Origin: Bacteroidota bacterium
GTDB lineage: Bacteria; Bacteroidota; Bacteroidia; NS11-12g; UBA9320
Length of the DNA: 64,000 nt
Direction: 5' to 3'
Assembly: GCA_018700895.1 (NCBI GenBank)
Contig: JABIUV010000026.1
Span: 62,001 to 126,000, forward strand
Under the pieces are notes generated by a model. That model did no database searches, was not told the origin of the DNA, and worked only from the letters and a program-made list of their open reading frames with translations. The translations under genes were made by a program, and so were the position numbers. Of this stretch, positions 1 through 9,239 are shown in pieces. The number at the start of each line of letters is the position of its first letter. Positions within the stretch are counted from its first letter, which is position 1.

Positions 1-323
1 ATGGCAAAAATCAGCGATCCGTAAAATACGAATCCGCCGCCCATTGCTCTTTTGATAGCCGAAGGGTCAGAGATATACTTATTGATGTCTTCCAAAAAGA
101 AAAACAACTTACCACCAAGAAATGCCGCTACGATTACCCAAATAAAAAGGCTTGACAGTTTGTCGGCATCAGTCCCGTACTTCTTACTCTTGCGTAGTGC
201 GATGTAAAAAGACGACAGTACCCCGAGAGCAATCATGAGCCCATAGCTGTGCAATGTGATATGGCTGGGTAAAAACCCCTGTAAAAACTCAGGTATCGGA
301 AAGGTAAATAGCTTTGGAAACAT
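1..323 (-). CDS. lgt: Prolipoprotein diacylglyceryl transferase, N-terminal part
   Basis: Reading the minus strand from the ATG at 323 gives an open frame that runs off the left edge, so only about 107 residues are seen and the track misses it. The N-terminus has the Lgt pattern: an amphipathic start, then HSYGLMIALG in the first membrane helix, a second helix with GGKLFFF, and GGGFVFYG near the edge. Lgt is an inner-membrane enzyme that moves diacylglycerol from phosphatidylglycerol onto the lipobox cysteine of prelipoproteins. That makes it the upstream enzyme for all lipoproteins in this window, including those of the glucan locus. A good promoter match lies just upstream (346-374), inside the end of the neighbouring gene. 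Identity is well supported; the C-terminal half is outside the window. Confidence 0.85.
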   Translation of the reverse strand, partial: MFPKLFTFPIPEFLQGFLPSHITLHSYGLMIALGVLSSFYIALRKSKKYGTDADKLSSLFIWVIVAAFLGGKLFFFLEDINKYISDPSAIKRAMGGGFVFYGSLIFA

Positions 324-345
324 GTTTTAAGTTTAAGACTAAGTT

Positions 346-374
346 CAAATTTAGGGTTAAAAACTAAAACTCAA
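346..374 (-). promoter_or_regulatory. Promoter of lgt (Bacteroidota type)
   Basis: On the minus strand TTG (374-372) is followed after 18 bases by TAAATTTG (353-346), matching the Bacteroidota -33/-7 consensus. The ATG of lgt at 323 would then have a leader of roughly 15-20 bases. The -33 lies at the 3' end of the upstream ORF. Confidence 0.55.
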
Positions 375-861
375 TTTGATGAATGCGTCTCTCAAATGTG
401 TCCAATGCACTTTTCGCATCGATACCCATATAGAGCAATGTAAATCCTATGATGAATACGCCTGTCAGAATCATCCATAAACTATCAGAGTTTGCCCCAC
501 TGGAGAAAGCCTTTAAACAGCTTAGAAGAATTAGAATAACGCCAGCGGAGAGAAAAAGATATTCTCTCTGTCCAAGCAGTTTTGACTTAAGCTCTAGTTT
601 GATGCCATCTGATGATGAATGGATTTTCCCTGTAATCAACGCATCACTTGGTTTTTTTAATAAAACGGTTGTTTCAGTAAGTGAGAACCCCGTTTCGCAA
701 ACTTGACCAGTATAAAGATAGGGCGAGGAAATCATAGATAAATCGTCACCATTTTCCACCGTGTTTTGAGCTAGGTAACTTATTAGATCATTCCTCTTAA
801 TCTTGAATTCTACAGTACTTTTTTGTAGGATGCCTATTTTTTCGAGAGTAACGATATTCAA
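364..861 (-). CDS. Membrane protein of unknown function
   Basis: A 165-residue frame with no family I recognise. About 95 polar N-terminal residues are followed by two predicted membrane helices (about 100-119 and 128-148) and a short charged tail. The start is uncertain. The track uses a TTG at 861, but that TTG overlaps TAAATTTG, a -7-like promoter box on the same strand, so translation may begin further in, for example at the GTG near codon 35. It lies between lgt and the glycosyltransferase and is transcribed towards lgt. Codon use and the clean frame argue for a real gene. No function is proposed. Confidence 0.55.
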   Translation of the reverse strand: MNIVTLEKIGILQKSTVEFKIKRNDLISYLAQNTVENGDDLSMISSPYLYTGQVCETGFSLTETTVLLKKPSDALITGKIHSSSDGIKLELKSKLLGQREYLFLSAGVILILLSCLKAFSSGANSDSLWMILTGVFIIGFTLLYMGIDAKSALDTFERRIHQIEF

Positions 862-1043
862 ATTTAAGGTTAAAATACTTCTGATGATGTTTAGAGCTGT
901 GAATTTCAGTCTCTATCCTTCAGCTGTACTAAAACAAAGTTAGGTTTAGAAATAACTTGTTGAATTTCGAACCTTAGCCAAGGAGAGAGTCATTTTTATA
1001 CCCTTCTAACCTAAATCCAAAGTCGCTAACCTTAAACTTAAAC

Positions 1044-2192
1044 TTACTCCTCCTCCTCAGTTTTTCCCCTAAGCGAAAAATTGCCGAAGGAAGGTAAATC
1101 ATACTCTCGTCCTTTCCACACACTCTTTATCGGCAACCAATAGAATACCGCCGTGGCAGCAGTGTTGAGCAATACGTACAGTTCGTATAGTAGCAGATAG
1201 AAGTAGTTAAATGGTCTGCGTTTAGTAGTGATGCACAAGAAAATAATGAAGTACGATTGCAACAGAAATTTGCTAAACCATATCGCTAAGGCGAGTCTTA
1301 AATCTACAAAACCCACGTACAGCAAGGCCGGAATAAAGAGACCGTAGAGTACTAACATAAACTTCCAGTTGAGGGGCAGTTCTCGTGCACCTATCAGCCA
1401 CCGTTTTCGCTGATGGAGCATTTCTTTTACGTTGGGAATGTACCACGCTAGTCCAAGTGTTTCCTCTCGCATGGTGGTACGCCACTGCCATCCGCGGCTT
1501 GTTACTTCTTTGAAAAGTTTGTAGTCTTCGGTAATACTAAAATCAATCTCTTCATAACCACCCGTTTGCCAGTAAGCTTCAGCTCTCACTGCCATATTAT
1601 TCCCTACGCTCGTGCATCCTATTCCTGCATTCGCAAATGCCTTGATATAACCCATAAAATGCAGCCAGTCAATGCTTTGTAAGGTAGCAAAGAGCCCGCC
1701 GCGTTGGCACTTAGTAGTGCCACTTGCTATCCCTACTTCTTGGTTAAATTCTTGTAGCAATCCCAATATCCATTGGTGAGGTAGTTTTACGTCCACATCG
1801 GTTATGAAATAAAACTCGCCACTTGCTTGGTGTGCGAGTTGTCCCAATACGTTTGCCTTACCACGTCCTTTTCCTACGGTTTTGTCTATCTGAAATAATC
1901 TGAAGTGAGGTTTATCAGCAATAAAATCCTCTACTAATGCAGAGGTATTGTCCGTACTTGCATCATTGCCAATTAATACCTCAAGCTTATCAGTAGGGTA
2001 GTCCAATAGTTGCATAGCCTCCAAACTGCGAACAATGAGTTGCTCCTCATTGCGAGCAGCTAGGAGTATGCTTACTTTCGGAAAGTCTTTTCGTTTTTTT
2101 AGTTTGGGATTTTCATAATTGAGTATCGATACCAGTGAAAAGGTTTGAATGGCAAAGAAAATGCCCAATATGAGGTAAGCTACAAAAATCAT
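1044..2192 (-). CDS. Family 2 glycosyltransferase, processive-synthase type
   Basis: A 382-residue membrane GT2. An N-terminal helix (about 3-24) precedes the GT-A domain: VSILLAARNEE near 41-50, the acidic metal site ITDVDV around 130-135, the TEDY acceptor-site acid near 221, and QRKRW at 261-265. QxxRW is the signature of processive enzymes such as cellulose, chitin and NodC-type synthases. Three hydrophobic segments follow near the C-terminus. It overlaps the upstream deacetylase by 4 bases (ATGA), so the two are translationally coupled. A GT2 plus a NodB-type deacetylase suggests synthesis and de-N-acetylation of a short or long HexNAc polymer, or modification of a glycolipid. The substrate cannot be read from sequence. 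Confidence 0.8.
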   Translation of the reverse strand: MIFVAYLILGIFFAIQTFSLVSILNYENPKLKKRKDFPKVSILLAARNEEQLIVRSLEAMQLLDYPTDKLEVLIGNDASTDNTSALVEDFIADKPHFRLFQIDKTVGKGRGKANVLGQLAHQASGEFYFITDVDVKLPHQWILGLLQEFNQEVGIASGTTKCQRGGLFATLQSIDWLHFMGYIKAFANAGIGCTSVGNNMAVRAEAYWQTGGYEEIDFSITEDYKLFKEVTSRGWQWRTTMREETLGLAWYIPNVKEMLHQRKRWLIGARELPLNWKFMLVLYGLFIPALLYVGFVDLRLALAIWFSKFLLQSYFIIFLCITTKRRPFNYFYLLLYELYVLLNTAATAVFYWLPIKSVWKGREYDLPSFGNFSLRGKTEEEE

Positions 2193-2794
2193 AAAGTGTG
2201 CATTTGATATCCTTCTTGTTTGAGAAACTGTAAATAAGGAGGCAGTAAGGCTTTGAGGTTTAGTTCCGCTTTCTCACTATCGTGAAAGACAATAATACTA
2301 CCAGGTCGGGTTTGTTTTTTGATACGAGCTAGAGCCCTTGATATTTGGAGACCAGGTAGGTAATCTTTGGTCAGTACATCCCACATTATGATTTCTTTAT
2401 CTTGCGATATCGCTTTGATGGCCTTGAAGTTGATACGACCAAAAGGAGGTCTGAATAGCCGCTGTGCATTCATTTGTTGGTCACACTGTGCAATGTCTTG
2501 AGAGTAATCAGCCGCCGACATATTCCAACCTTTCACATGATGCATGGTGTGGTTGCCCGTCGCATTGTTGCTGTTTTTTACCAGAGTAAAAGTATCGGTG
2601 TGCTTGCGAACATTATCCCCCACCATAAAAAATGTTCCTTTGGCTCCTACCTTATCTAGCTCATCGATAACCCAAGGCGTGATTTGCGGATGTGGTCCAT
2701 CGTCAAAGGTGAGGTAAACAATCTTGTCCGTGACCTTTCTTCGCCACGTGAGTTGTGGTAAAAATGTTTTGCCTATGGTGTACCAAATATTCAA
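2189..2794 (-). CDS. Polysaccharide deacetylase, NodB-type (CE4)
   Basis: A 201-residue single-domain carbohydrate esterase family 4 protein. All five NodB motifs are present: TFDDGP (metal-binding Asp pair), the HTMHH metal histidines, RPPFGR, MWDVLTKDY and IVFHDS. No signal peptide is visible; the first 15 residues are only weakly hydrophobic, so it probably acts in the cytosol or at the inner face of the membrane. It would remove N-acetyl groups from a GlcNAc-type sugar. It is the first gene of a two-gene operon with the GT2 enzyme and is divergent from the TolC-like gene across a 196-base gap. Confidence 0.85.
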   Translation of the reverse strand: MNIWYTIGKTFLPQLTWRRKVTDKIVYLTFDDGPHPQITPWVIDELDKVGAKGTFFMVGDNVRKHTDTFTLVKNSNNATGNHTMHHVKGWNMSAADYSQDIAQCDQQMNAQRLFRPPFGRINFKAIKAISQDKEIIMWDVLTKDYLPGLQISRALARIKKQTRPGSIIVFHDSEKAELNLKALLPPYLQFLKQEGYQMHTL

Positions 2795-2956
2795 GATGAC
2801 AAATGTAAGATTTGCTTTAGGCTTATGAATGAATACGGATGAAGATTATCGTCCTTAGTCGGTTGTAGCGATTCCAAGGTGTGTTCTAGAGCTATTAGTA
2901 AAACGAGGATTACTTTATCTTAATCGAGTGCCAAATACGATACCGAGTAGCTTACC

Positions 2957-2964
2957 TACATTTG
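2957..2964 (+). promoter_or_regulatory. -7 promoter box for the TolC-like operon
   Basis: TACATTTG matches TAnnTTTG and sits 26 bases before the ATG at 2991. No clear -33 TTTG is seen at the expected distance. Confidence 0.4.
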
Positions 2965-2990
2965 AAAGTGATAAATAACTCCTAACCGCA

Positions 2991-4406
2991 ATGCAAAAAG
3001 CCTTTTTTACCCTTCTCCTGTGTTCTGCTCTAGGTGCTAACGCTCAAACTAGCACAAAATGGAGCTTGCAGCAATGCATTGATTATGCCTTAGAGCACAA
3101 TACAAGTATTCAGCAAAATGTACTACAAGGTGAGATACTGAGCAATAACGTAAGGCAAGCTCAGCTTAGCCGTATCCCTTCACTCAATGGCTCTGGTAGT
3201 CATGTTTACAACATCGGTAGAACCATTGATCCGTTTACCAATACGTTTGATAATGCCACGATTCAGAGCAATAGTTTTTCGATAAGTAGTGGTGTGTTAT
3301 TGTATGGCGGTAGTCAGATTAACAATACCATAAAACAAAACAAGATAGGTTCGCAAGTAAACGAAGAGAGTACTAAGGTGATCCGTAATCAGATTGCCCT
3401 CAGTTTAGCAAGTACATACTTACAAATAGTACAGGCTGAAGAAAACCTCAAAGTAGCCGAAAGTCAGAAACAGATTACTAAGAGTCAGTTGGACCGAGCT
3501 GCACAACTAGTGGCGAGTGGTAGTGCTAACAAAAGTACCAAGTTGAGCCTGCAAGCACAACTTGCTAATGACCAAGTAAACATCATCAATGCACAAAACG
3601 GAATTCAAATTGGATATAATACTCTGATGAATCTAATGCAGTATCCTATTGATCAAGCCTTGGAAATAGAGCGGGTAGAAGTGGTGAGTCTACCTGAGTA
3701 TCTGGGTGATAATGTAGCAGATATTTACAATCTTGCACTCAGTAATTTGCCAGAAATTAAGCAAGCCGAACTGCAAATCGCTCAAAGTAGGGTGGGAGAG
3801 AAAGTAGCAGGAGCGGGATTACAGCCTACACTATCAGCCTTTGGTAATGTGAATACGGTTTATTCTCAAAGTGGTAAAGAAGTGCTCACTACTAATGATA
3901 TAGAGACTTTCCCCATTGGATTTACCGAAAGCACTTTAGAGCCGGTACTTACCGCACGTAATGTGACTGTGGTAAATGACAAAGCTTTTGGGAATCAATT
4001 GTCAGACAATTTAGGTCAGCAAGTTGGTCTATCATTATCGGTTCCGATATTCAACGGATACAGAAGTCGTACAGCGGTAGAAAATGCTAAGGTAACGAGT
4101 AAGATTAATGAGCTCAATTTGGAAAATACCAAGAATCAACTTCGCAATGATGTGACTACGGCTTATACCAATCTTAAAGCAGCACGCAGCCGCTATAAAG
4201 CTGCCAAACTCAGCGAGGAAGCACAACGACTCAATTTTGAATTTGCTCAAAAACGATTTGAGGCAGGAGCAAGCAATAATGTAGACTTGCTTACCGCTAA
4301 AAACCAATGGAGTCAAGCACAGACTCAATTGCTCAACGCCAAGTATGAGTATGTTTTTCGCTCGTTGATTATTAACTTTTATAAAGGACAAGAACTAAAA
4401 CTATAA
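2991..4406 (+). CDS. TolC-family outer-membrane efflux protein
   Basis: A 471-residue protein starting with a Sec signal peptide ending near ANAQT (residue 19). The mature part begins with the typical WSLQQCIDYALEHN of Bacteroidota TolC proteins and contains two long alpha-helical, Ala/Gln-rich repeats (about 25-230 and 245-465) that would form the trimeric channel-tunnel. It shares one base with the next gene (TAATG at 4404-4408), so it is coupled to the periplasmic adaptor. Together they form two thirds of a tripartite exporter. No inner-membrane pump (MacB, RND or ABC) is in the window, so the cargo is unknown. Confidence 0.88.
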   Translation: MQKAFFTLLLCSALGANAQTSTKWSLQQCIDYALEHNTSIQQNVLQGEILSNNVRQAQLSRIPSLNGSGSHVYNIGRTIDPFTNTFDNATIQSNSFSISSGVLLYGGSQINNTIKQNKIGSQVNEESTKVIRNQIALSLASTYLQIVQAEENLKVAESQKQITKSQLDRAAQLVASGSANKSTKLSLQAQLANDQVNIINAQNGIQIGYNTLMNLMQYPIDQALEIERVEVVSLPEYLGDNVADIYNLALSNLPEIKQAELQIAQSRVGEKVAGAGLQPTLSAFGNVNTVYSQSGKEVLTTNDIETFPIGFTESTLEPVLTARNVTVVNDKAFGNQLSDNLGQQVGLSLSVPIFNGYRSRTAVENAKVTSKINELNLENTKNQLRNDVTTAYTNLKAARSRYKAAKLSEEAQRLNFEFAQKRFEAGASNNVDLLTAKNQWSQAQTQLLNAKYEYVFRSLIINFYKGQELKL

Positions 4407-5713
4407 TGACAAAAAAAAATATTTTAATCGCCCTCGGTGTACTCATACTTGTAGCAGTGCTAATTTATGTTGGCAAAAATCGCAGCCGCGGTGAACTTGA
4501 GGTAAACGTAGGCGAGCTTGAGAAGCGAACTATCATAAGTACCGTAAGTGCCAATGGGAAAATAAGACCTGAGGCCGAAGTGAAAATTAGTGCGGATGTT
4601 TCGGGTGAAATTACAGAACTTTATGTGCAAGAAGGCGATACGGTGAAGGAAGGACAACTATTGTTAAAAATAAACCCAGATATCTATGTAACGCAACGCG
4701 ATAGAGCACAAGCAGGGGTGAGTAGCTCACAGAGTAATTATAAAACGACACAGGCACAGCTTACCCAAGCCAAAGCTCGTATGGTAGAGCAAGAGGCGGT
4801 GTACAAAAGGAGTAAACAACTCTTTGAAGACGAGGTGCTTAGTCAAGCAGAGTTTGACGCAGCTACCAGTGCTTATGCCATTGCAAAAAGTGAGATAAAA
4901 GCAGCAGAACAACGACTCGCAGCAGCTAAGTATGGGATAGACAACTCGCAGGCTAGTCTGAATGAGGCCAATAAAGCATTGGGCCGGACAAGCATCTACG
5001 CCCCGAGTGATGGAATAGTTAGTGCGTTGAATAACGAAAAGGGAGAGCGTGTAGTAGGTACAGCTCAAATGGCCGGTACAGAGATTATGGTCATTTCCAA
5101 TTTTAATAATATGGAAGTAATCGTAGACGTAAACGAAAATGATATTCTTCAAGTAGAAAAAGGCGACACAGCTATCGTAGAGGTAGATGCCTACTCCGAT
5201 CGTAAGTTTAAGGCCATCGTTACCGAAATATCCACAAGTGCAAATAATGCCGCTGGAATGCAAATGAGTTCTGACCAAGTAACTAATTTTGAGGTGAAGG
5301 TTCGTTTACTCAAGAGTAGCTACGAAGATTTACTTGCAGTAAGTGATGCACCATTTCTACCTGGTATGAGTGCCAATGTGGAGATACAAACAGAAGTGCG
5401 TAAAGATATCTATTGCTTGCCAATAGAGGCGGTAGGAACACGAGTGCAGGAGAAGGATAGCGGAAGTACGGCTAAGTCAGGAGATGAGGATGAGTTGGAC
5501 GAAGTAGTGTTTAGTGCAGATGGAGGGCAAGCCGTAAAGCATATCGTAAAAACTGGCATACAAGATAGCCGCTACATCGAAATAGTGAGTGGCTTGGATA
5601 GCGTTGAGAATATAATCATTGGGCCGTATGACGCTGTAAGCAAAAAGCTGGATAATGAGAAGAAAGTGGCTATCACAGAAAAGAAGGATAGTGATAAGTT
5701 AGACGAAGAATAG
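4406..5713 (+). CDS. Periplasmic adaptor of a tripartite efflux pump (HlyD/MacA type)
   Basis: 435 residues: one N-terminal membrane anchor (about 5-24), a lipoyl/barrel-sandwich half ending near GDTVKEGQLL, a long coiled-coil hairpin (about 90-195), the second lipoyl half with IYAPSDGIVS, then beta-barrel and membrane-proximal domains. The order is that of MacA-like membrane-fusion proteins, which link an inner-membrane ABC or RND transporter to TolC. The C-terminus carries an unusually acidic, Lys-rich tail and an acidic loop near residues 350-370. It is coupled to the TolC gene upstream. Confidence 0.87.
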   Translation: MTKKNILIALGVLILVAVLIYVGKNRSRGELEVNVGELEKRTIISTVSANGKIRPEAEVKISADVSGEITELYVQEGDTVKEGQLLLKINPDIYVTQRDRAQAGVSSSQSNYKTTQAQLTQAKARMVEQEAVYKRSKQLFEDEVLSQAEFDAATSAYAIAKSEIKAAEQRLAAAKYGIDNSQASLNEANKALGRTSIYAPSDGIVSALNNEKGERVVGTAQMAGTEIMVISNFNNMEVIVDVNENDILQVEKGDTAIVEVDAYSDRKFKAIVTEISTSANNAAGMQMSSDQVTNFEVKVRLLKSSYEDLLAVSDAPFLPGMSANVEIQTEVRKDIYCLPIEAVGTRVQEKDSGSTAKSGDEDELDEVVFSADGGQAVKHIVKTGIQDSRYIEIVSGLDSVENIIIGPYDAVSKKLDNEKKVAITEKKDSDKLDEE

Positions 5714-5758
5714 GGATCCTATTATCAACTAATAGCCTACTTATCCGTTAGTTCATTT

Positions 5759-6181
5759 ATGAACGGAATGGATTTAGTGTCTTTTGCTGTGGCGAGCGGC
5801 TTGGTTGTGCTGATATGGATGGTGCAGTTATTATTATATCCTAGTTTTAATTTTTACTCCAAACAAAATCTGGTAAGCTGGCATACCTCGTATACACCTC
5901 GCATTACGTTCATTGTAGCACCTCTTATGCTGATTCAGCTAGCGGTAGCTGTCTTTAGAATCTATATTGACCTTCGATTACATTACGTCTTGTTTGCAAC
6001 ACTCGTTGCGGCTGCTTGGCTAGTGACGTTTTTTGTGTTTATACCGATGCATAGTAAAATACAAGAGGGAGGTGCTAGCGATATGCTAATGAGTCGATTA
6101 GTGAATCTAAATTGGAGCAGGACGCTGATTTGGAGTGCTATCTTCCTACTCGAGTGTTGGCACCTTTACGAGATACTTTAG
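5759..6181 (+). CDS. Small four-helix membrane protein, unknown function
   Basis: 140 residues with four predicted membrane helices (about 6-27, 48-68, 75-97, 118-138). A conserved-looking motif NLNWSRTLIW precedes the last helix. It follows the adaptor gene after 45 bases on the same strand and might be co-transcribed, but it does not resemble an ABC or RND permease. The start ATG at 5759 follows directly after the intergenic gap. No function proposed. Confidence 0.65.
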   Translation: MNGMDLVSFAVASGLVVLIWMVQLLLYPSFNFYSKQNLVSWHTSYTPRITFIVAPLMLIQLAVAVFRIYIDLRLHYVLFATLVAAAWLVTFFVFIPMHSKIQEGGASDMLMSRLVNLNWSRTLIWSAIFLLECWHLYEIL

Positions 6182-6187
6182 TTTAGA

Positions 6188-6817
6188 TTAACCCCACTCG
6201 GCAGGATTTTTTCTCCACTCGGCTAGTCGGTCCAGGTATTCTGATTTTACATATCCACTGGCAACGGCTTGGTCTATCATAGTGGCGTAGTTGCCCAATG
6301 TTACGTACTTGCAGTTAGCATTTTGGAAATTTTGGTCAGCGATATCAAAACCATAAGTGAATATAGCCGCCATTCCCAAAATAGTGTATCCTTCCGCACG
6401 CATATAATCTACCACCTTTAGACTACTGCCTCCGGTGCTTATCAAATCTTCTAGCAATACGATTTTAGCATCGGCATCTACTCTGCCCTCTAGCTGGCGT
6501 TTAAGTCCGTGAGCTTTTGGCTCTGGGCGGCAGTATGCATAGCTTAGGCCAAGTTCATCAGCGATTAATGCACCCATAGCGATACCTGCAGTAGCTACTC
6601 CTACTATGGTGTCTACGCCTGCAAATTCAGCCTGAATTTTAGCTGAAAGCATCTGCTTTATTTCTTTCCTATGCTCTGCAAATGAAAGTACGGTTCTATT
6701 GTCACAGTATATTGGGCTATTCCATCCGCTACTCCATTTGAAAGGATTATCAGGACTTAATTTAATAGCACTTGTTTCTAAAAGTATTTTGGCGATTTTT
6801 GCTTCTGTATTGACCAT
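6188..6817 (-). CDS. pyrE: Orotate phosphoribosyltransferase
   Basis: 209 residues, the normal length. The PRPP-binding signature is seen as IVLLEDLISTGGSS (about residues 117-130), and the N-terminal region KWSSGWNSPIYCDNR is typical of PyrE. It converts orotate and PRPP to orotidine 5'-phosphate, the fifth step of pyrimidine synthesis. It is convergent with the small membrane protein and divergent from the NUDIX gene with a gap of only 13 bases, so the two promoters must lie inside each other's coding sequence or leader. Confidence 0.95.
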   Translation of the reverse strand: MVNTEAKIAKILLETSAIKLSPDNPFKWSSGWNSPIYCDNRTVLSFAEHRKEIKQMLSAKIQAEFAGVDTIVGVATAGIAMGALIADELGLSYAYCRPEPKAHGLKRQLEGRVDADAKIVLLEDLISTGGSSLKVVDYMRAEGYTILGMAAIFTYGFDIADQNFQNANCKYVTLGNYATMIDQAVASGYVKSEYLDRLAEWRKNPAEWG

Positions 6818-6830
6818 ATAACGCCGGCAA

Positions 6831-7454
6831 ATGTATCGAATTTTTCACGGTAAGCACCGTATCTATCTTTCTAAAAAAGAAAGCCATATTGCTAAATATA
6901 AGCCCGATTTTATTTTTAAAAAACCGAAAGAAGAACAAATAAAGGAAGCTCTCAAAGTAAGTAAAAAAGCAACGAAACCTCTGAAAATCCTATTGCTAGG
7001 AGACCCTGACAAGATCCTGAAGAAGGTAGTCTCTGAGTTCAAGTATCAAATAGCAGCTGGTGGTATCGTACATAATACCAAAGGCAAAATATTACTTATG
7101 AAACGTCTCGGTAAATGGGATTTGCCCAAAGGCAAACTAGACAAAGGTGAGACTATAGAGCAATGTGCCTTGCGTGAGATAGAGGAGGAAACAGGGGCCA
7201 GGGAACTATCGGTTACATCCTCTTTTGCCGAAACGTATCACACGTATTACCGCAATGAGAAGTGGGTGATAAAGCATACGCATTGGTATTTGGTAGATTG
7301 TAAAAAGCATAAGAACATATCGCCTCAGGAGGAAGAGGATATTGAATCGGTGGAGTGGGTGAAGTTTAAGAACATAAACATTACCAAGATAGACACTTAT
7401 CCTGCCATACGCTGGTTGCTCAAAAAATACGCAAAGCGGGTAGGGGAGGAATAA
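6831..7454 (+). CDS. NUDIX hydrolase
   Basis: 207 residues. About 70 basic N-terminal residues precede the NUDIX domain. The catalytic box is intact at about 101-123 (GKLDKGETIEQCALREIEEETG), so it should hydrolyse a nucleoside diphosphate linked to another moiety with Mg2+; the substrate is not predictable. It contrasts with the degenerate NUDIX regulator at 39341, which has lost these residues. It ends just before a strong shared terminator. Confidence 0.85.
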   Translation: MYRIFHGKHRIYLSKKESHIAKYKPDFIFKKPKEEQIKEALKVSKKATKPLKILLLGDPDKILKKVVSEFKYQIAAGGIVHNTKGKILLMKRLGKWDLPKGKLDKGETIEQCALREIEEETGARELSVTSSFAETYHTYYRNEKWVIKHTHWYLVDCKKHKNISPQEEEDIESVEWVKFKNINITKIDTYPAIRWLLKKYAKRVGEE

Positions 7455-7465
7455 ACATTCATAAA

Positions 7466-7509
7466 AAGAAAGAGGCCCGATATGCAACTGCATATCGGGC
7501 CTCTTTCTT
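7466..7509. terminator. Bidirectional rho-independent terminator
   Basis: A perfect 20-bp inverted repeat with a 4-base loop (AACT) lies between the convergent NUDIX gene and the T9SS gene. Purine and pyrimidine runs at its outer ends give U-rich tails in both directions. It is the strongest hairpin seen in the window. Confidence 0.9.
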
Positions 7510-7527
7510 AATTTAATTTTTTAATAC

Positions 7528-9207
7528 TTATTGCTTGATAAACTTAGTAGATAGAGTACCAGATGTGGTAGTAATATTTACAAAGTAGTAGCCTGTTTGC
7601 AATCCTTCAAGGCTAACAGATGCGTTAGTCATAGGTGCAACAGTTTTTACTGTACGACCAGCTATGTCTAGTACTTCAATGCTCGTAACATTATAAGTAG
7701 GCTCAATAGCAATGTTAATCACGTTGCTAGCTGGATTAGGATAAATTTTAGCAGCGTTGCTTGGCAATACTTCTTTTGTGTTAAGTAATGAAAGCTCAAT
7801 GTCACCATTGATAAGAGCAACTCGAGGGCACATATATCCCACGATAGTGTCTATGTATGTTTTTCCTTTTTCTGGAGACATGTCTGGGTTAGATCCAATG
7901 CTATTCAAGTGAGCGGTAACAGGCTGCCCCATAAACTCTCCTACTACAGTCTCCGCTATTGGAGAAGTTGGATTCCAAAACTGCCAAGGGCTTCCTTGGT
8001 TGTTAAGCTGAGCTGAAGCAACAGGAAGTAATACCGGGAAGAGACCTTTGACCTCTGTGTTGATAGTCATTTCTGGTATATCATCGTAGATATACGCCAC
8101 TGTTTTACCGTAATTAGCTTCTGCCGCTACAGTGTATGGGTCGTATGCTTTAATTTCTTTGATCGCATCGTTATTACCTAGTGCATTTGCTTTTTGAATG
8201 TAAAGGTTCGCTCCCTGCACATCTACTACATCTTCATTCGTAGTAGGTACAATTACAGTTCCTTCATTGAATGGAGCGAAAGGATCTCTCACACAATGAA
8301 AAGATATCATTGGAGCATCTCCAGCTTCGAGCCAAGAGGTATCAGCGAGTGCACCGCCTGCAGTTACGATAGAAGCTACTTCAGCAGATACGGTTGAAGG
8401 ACCGTATAGGTTCAATAAACCTCCGCTGCCATCTATTTCTCCCACTACGGTTCTATCAATGTAAGATGACCCTACACCACCTATTCTAAACTTAGCAAGT
8501 TCCATTTCTTCGTTCTTGTCAAGTGTTTCGTATGCCAAAGCTACATAAGCACCGGTTCCTTCACCATAAAGCGTTACTTTATTAGGGTCTATTCCGTACA
8601 TAGAAGCACTTGATTTTAATGTTCTTACTGCCACTTTTACATCGTGTATAGCTCTGTATACAGCGTTTAGTAATTGACCTCTTCTCTCTTCTACGTTACC
8701 TGCTAAAGGATTCCATCCTAATCTGTAATTTACAGATACGGCTACATATCCACGCTTAGCCCACTCAGTACATAATACGGTTGCAGAACTATCATTTTTG
8801 GTACCATTAGGAGATCCGTTAATTGGTGGAGGTAAGAAGTTACCCGTATGTAAGTATACGATTACAGGACGATCGCTAGTGTTATCTACAGCTGCACTAG
8901 GAGAGTAGATGTCCATTTTTACATCCGTTACTTTTAAGTCAGTTGACGCGTCAGACGGATCATAGTACTTTGTAGGAATTGTCCCTCCAGTACCTAAAAT
9001 GGTTTTAAGATCTGTAATATCTCGTACTAAGTTCATCTGATTAGATGTTGTCGAGGTTAAGAAATCAATGTTTGTACCGTAGGTAACATTTGATGTTACT
9101 TCGATGTCAGCATCAGTGTAAATGGCATCTACATACCTGGTTTGTGCAGTCGCAGCAGTAGCTACAAAAACACATAAAATGGTTAAAATAAAGTATTGTT
9201 TTTTCAT
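7528..9207 (-). CDS. T9SS-secreted carboxylesterase-like protein lacking the catalytic serine
   Basis: 559 residues with a clear signal peptide (about 1-21, ending TAATAQ) and a type A T9SS sorting domain at the end (IYPNPASN... to FIKQ). The middle is an alpha/beta-hydrolase fold of the carboxylesterase type: VIVYLHTGNF at the oxyanion region, VAVSVNYRLGW, and YGIDPNKVTLYGEGTG at the nucleophile elbow. The elbow reads G-E-G-T-G instead of G-x-S-x-G, with Gly (GGA codon) at residue 217, and the usual HGG(G) oxyanion motif is HTG. It therefore looks like a non-catalytic binding protein. It follows the TonB receptor gene by 57 bases on the same strand and is probably its surface or secreted partner. 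Confidence 0.8.
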   Translation of the reverse strand: MKKQYFILTILCVFVATAATAQTRYVDAIYTDADIEVTSNVTYGTNIDFLTSTTSNQMNLVRDITDLKTILGTGGTIPTKYYDPSDASTDLKVTDVKMDIYSPSAAVDNTSDRPVIVYLHTGNFLPPPINGSPNGTKNDSSATVLCTEWAKRGYVAVSVNYRLGWNPLAGNVEERRGQLLNAVYRAIHDVKVAVRTLKSSASMYGIDPNKVTLYGEGTGAYVALAYETLDKNEEMELAKFRIGGVGSSYIDRTVVGEIDGSGGLLNLYGPSTVSAEVASIVTAGGALADTSWLEAGDAPMISFHCVRDPFAPFNEGTVIVPTTNEDVVDVQGANLYIQKANALGNNDAIKEIKAYDPYTVAAEANYGKTVAYIYDDIPEMTINTEVKGLFPVLLPVASAQLNNQGSPWQFWNPTSPIAETVVGEFMGQPVTAHLNSIGSNPDMSPEKGKTYIDTIVGYMCPRVALINGDIELSLLNTKEVLPSNAAKIYPNPASNVINIAIEPTYNVTSIEVLDIAGRTVKTVAPMTNASVSLEGLQTGYYFVNITTTSGTLSTKFIKQ

Positions 9208-9239
9208 TTGTTTTATGATTATAAAAAATTGTTAGTGGT

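Noticed and set aside
6831-7454. NUDIX gene as a regulator paired with the one at 39341
   Set aside because: Its catalytic box is intact and no winged helix is present; it is an ordinary hydrolase.
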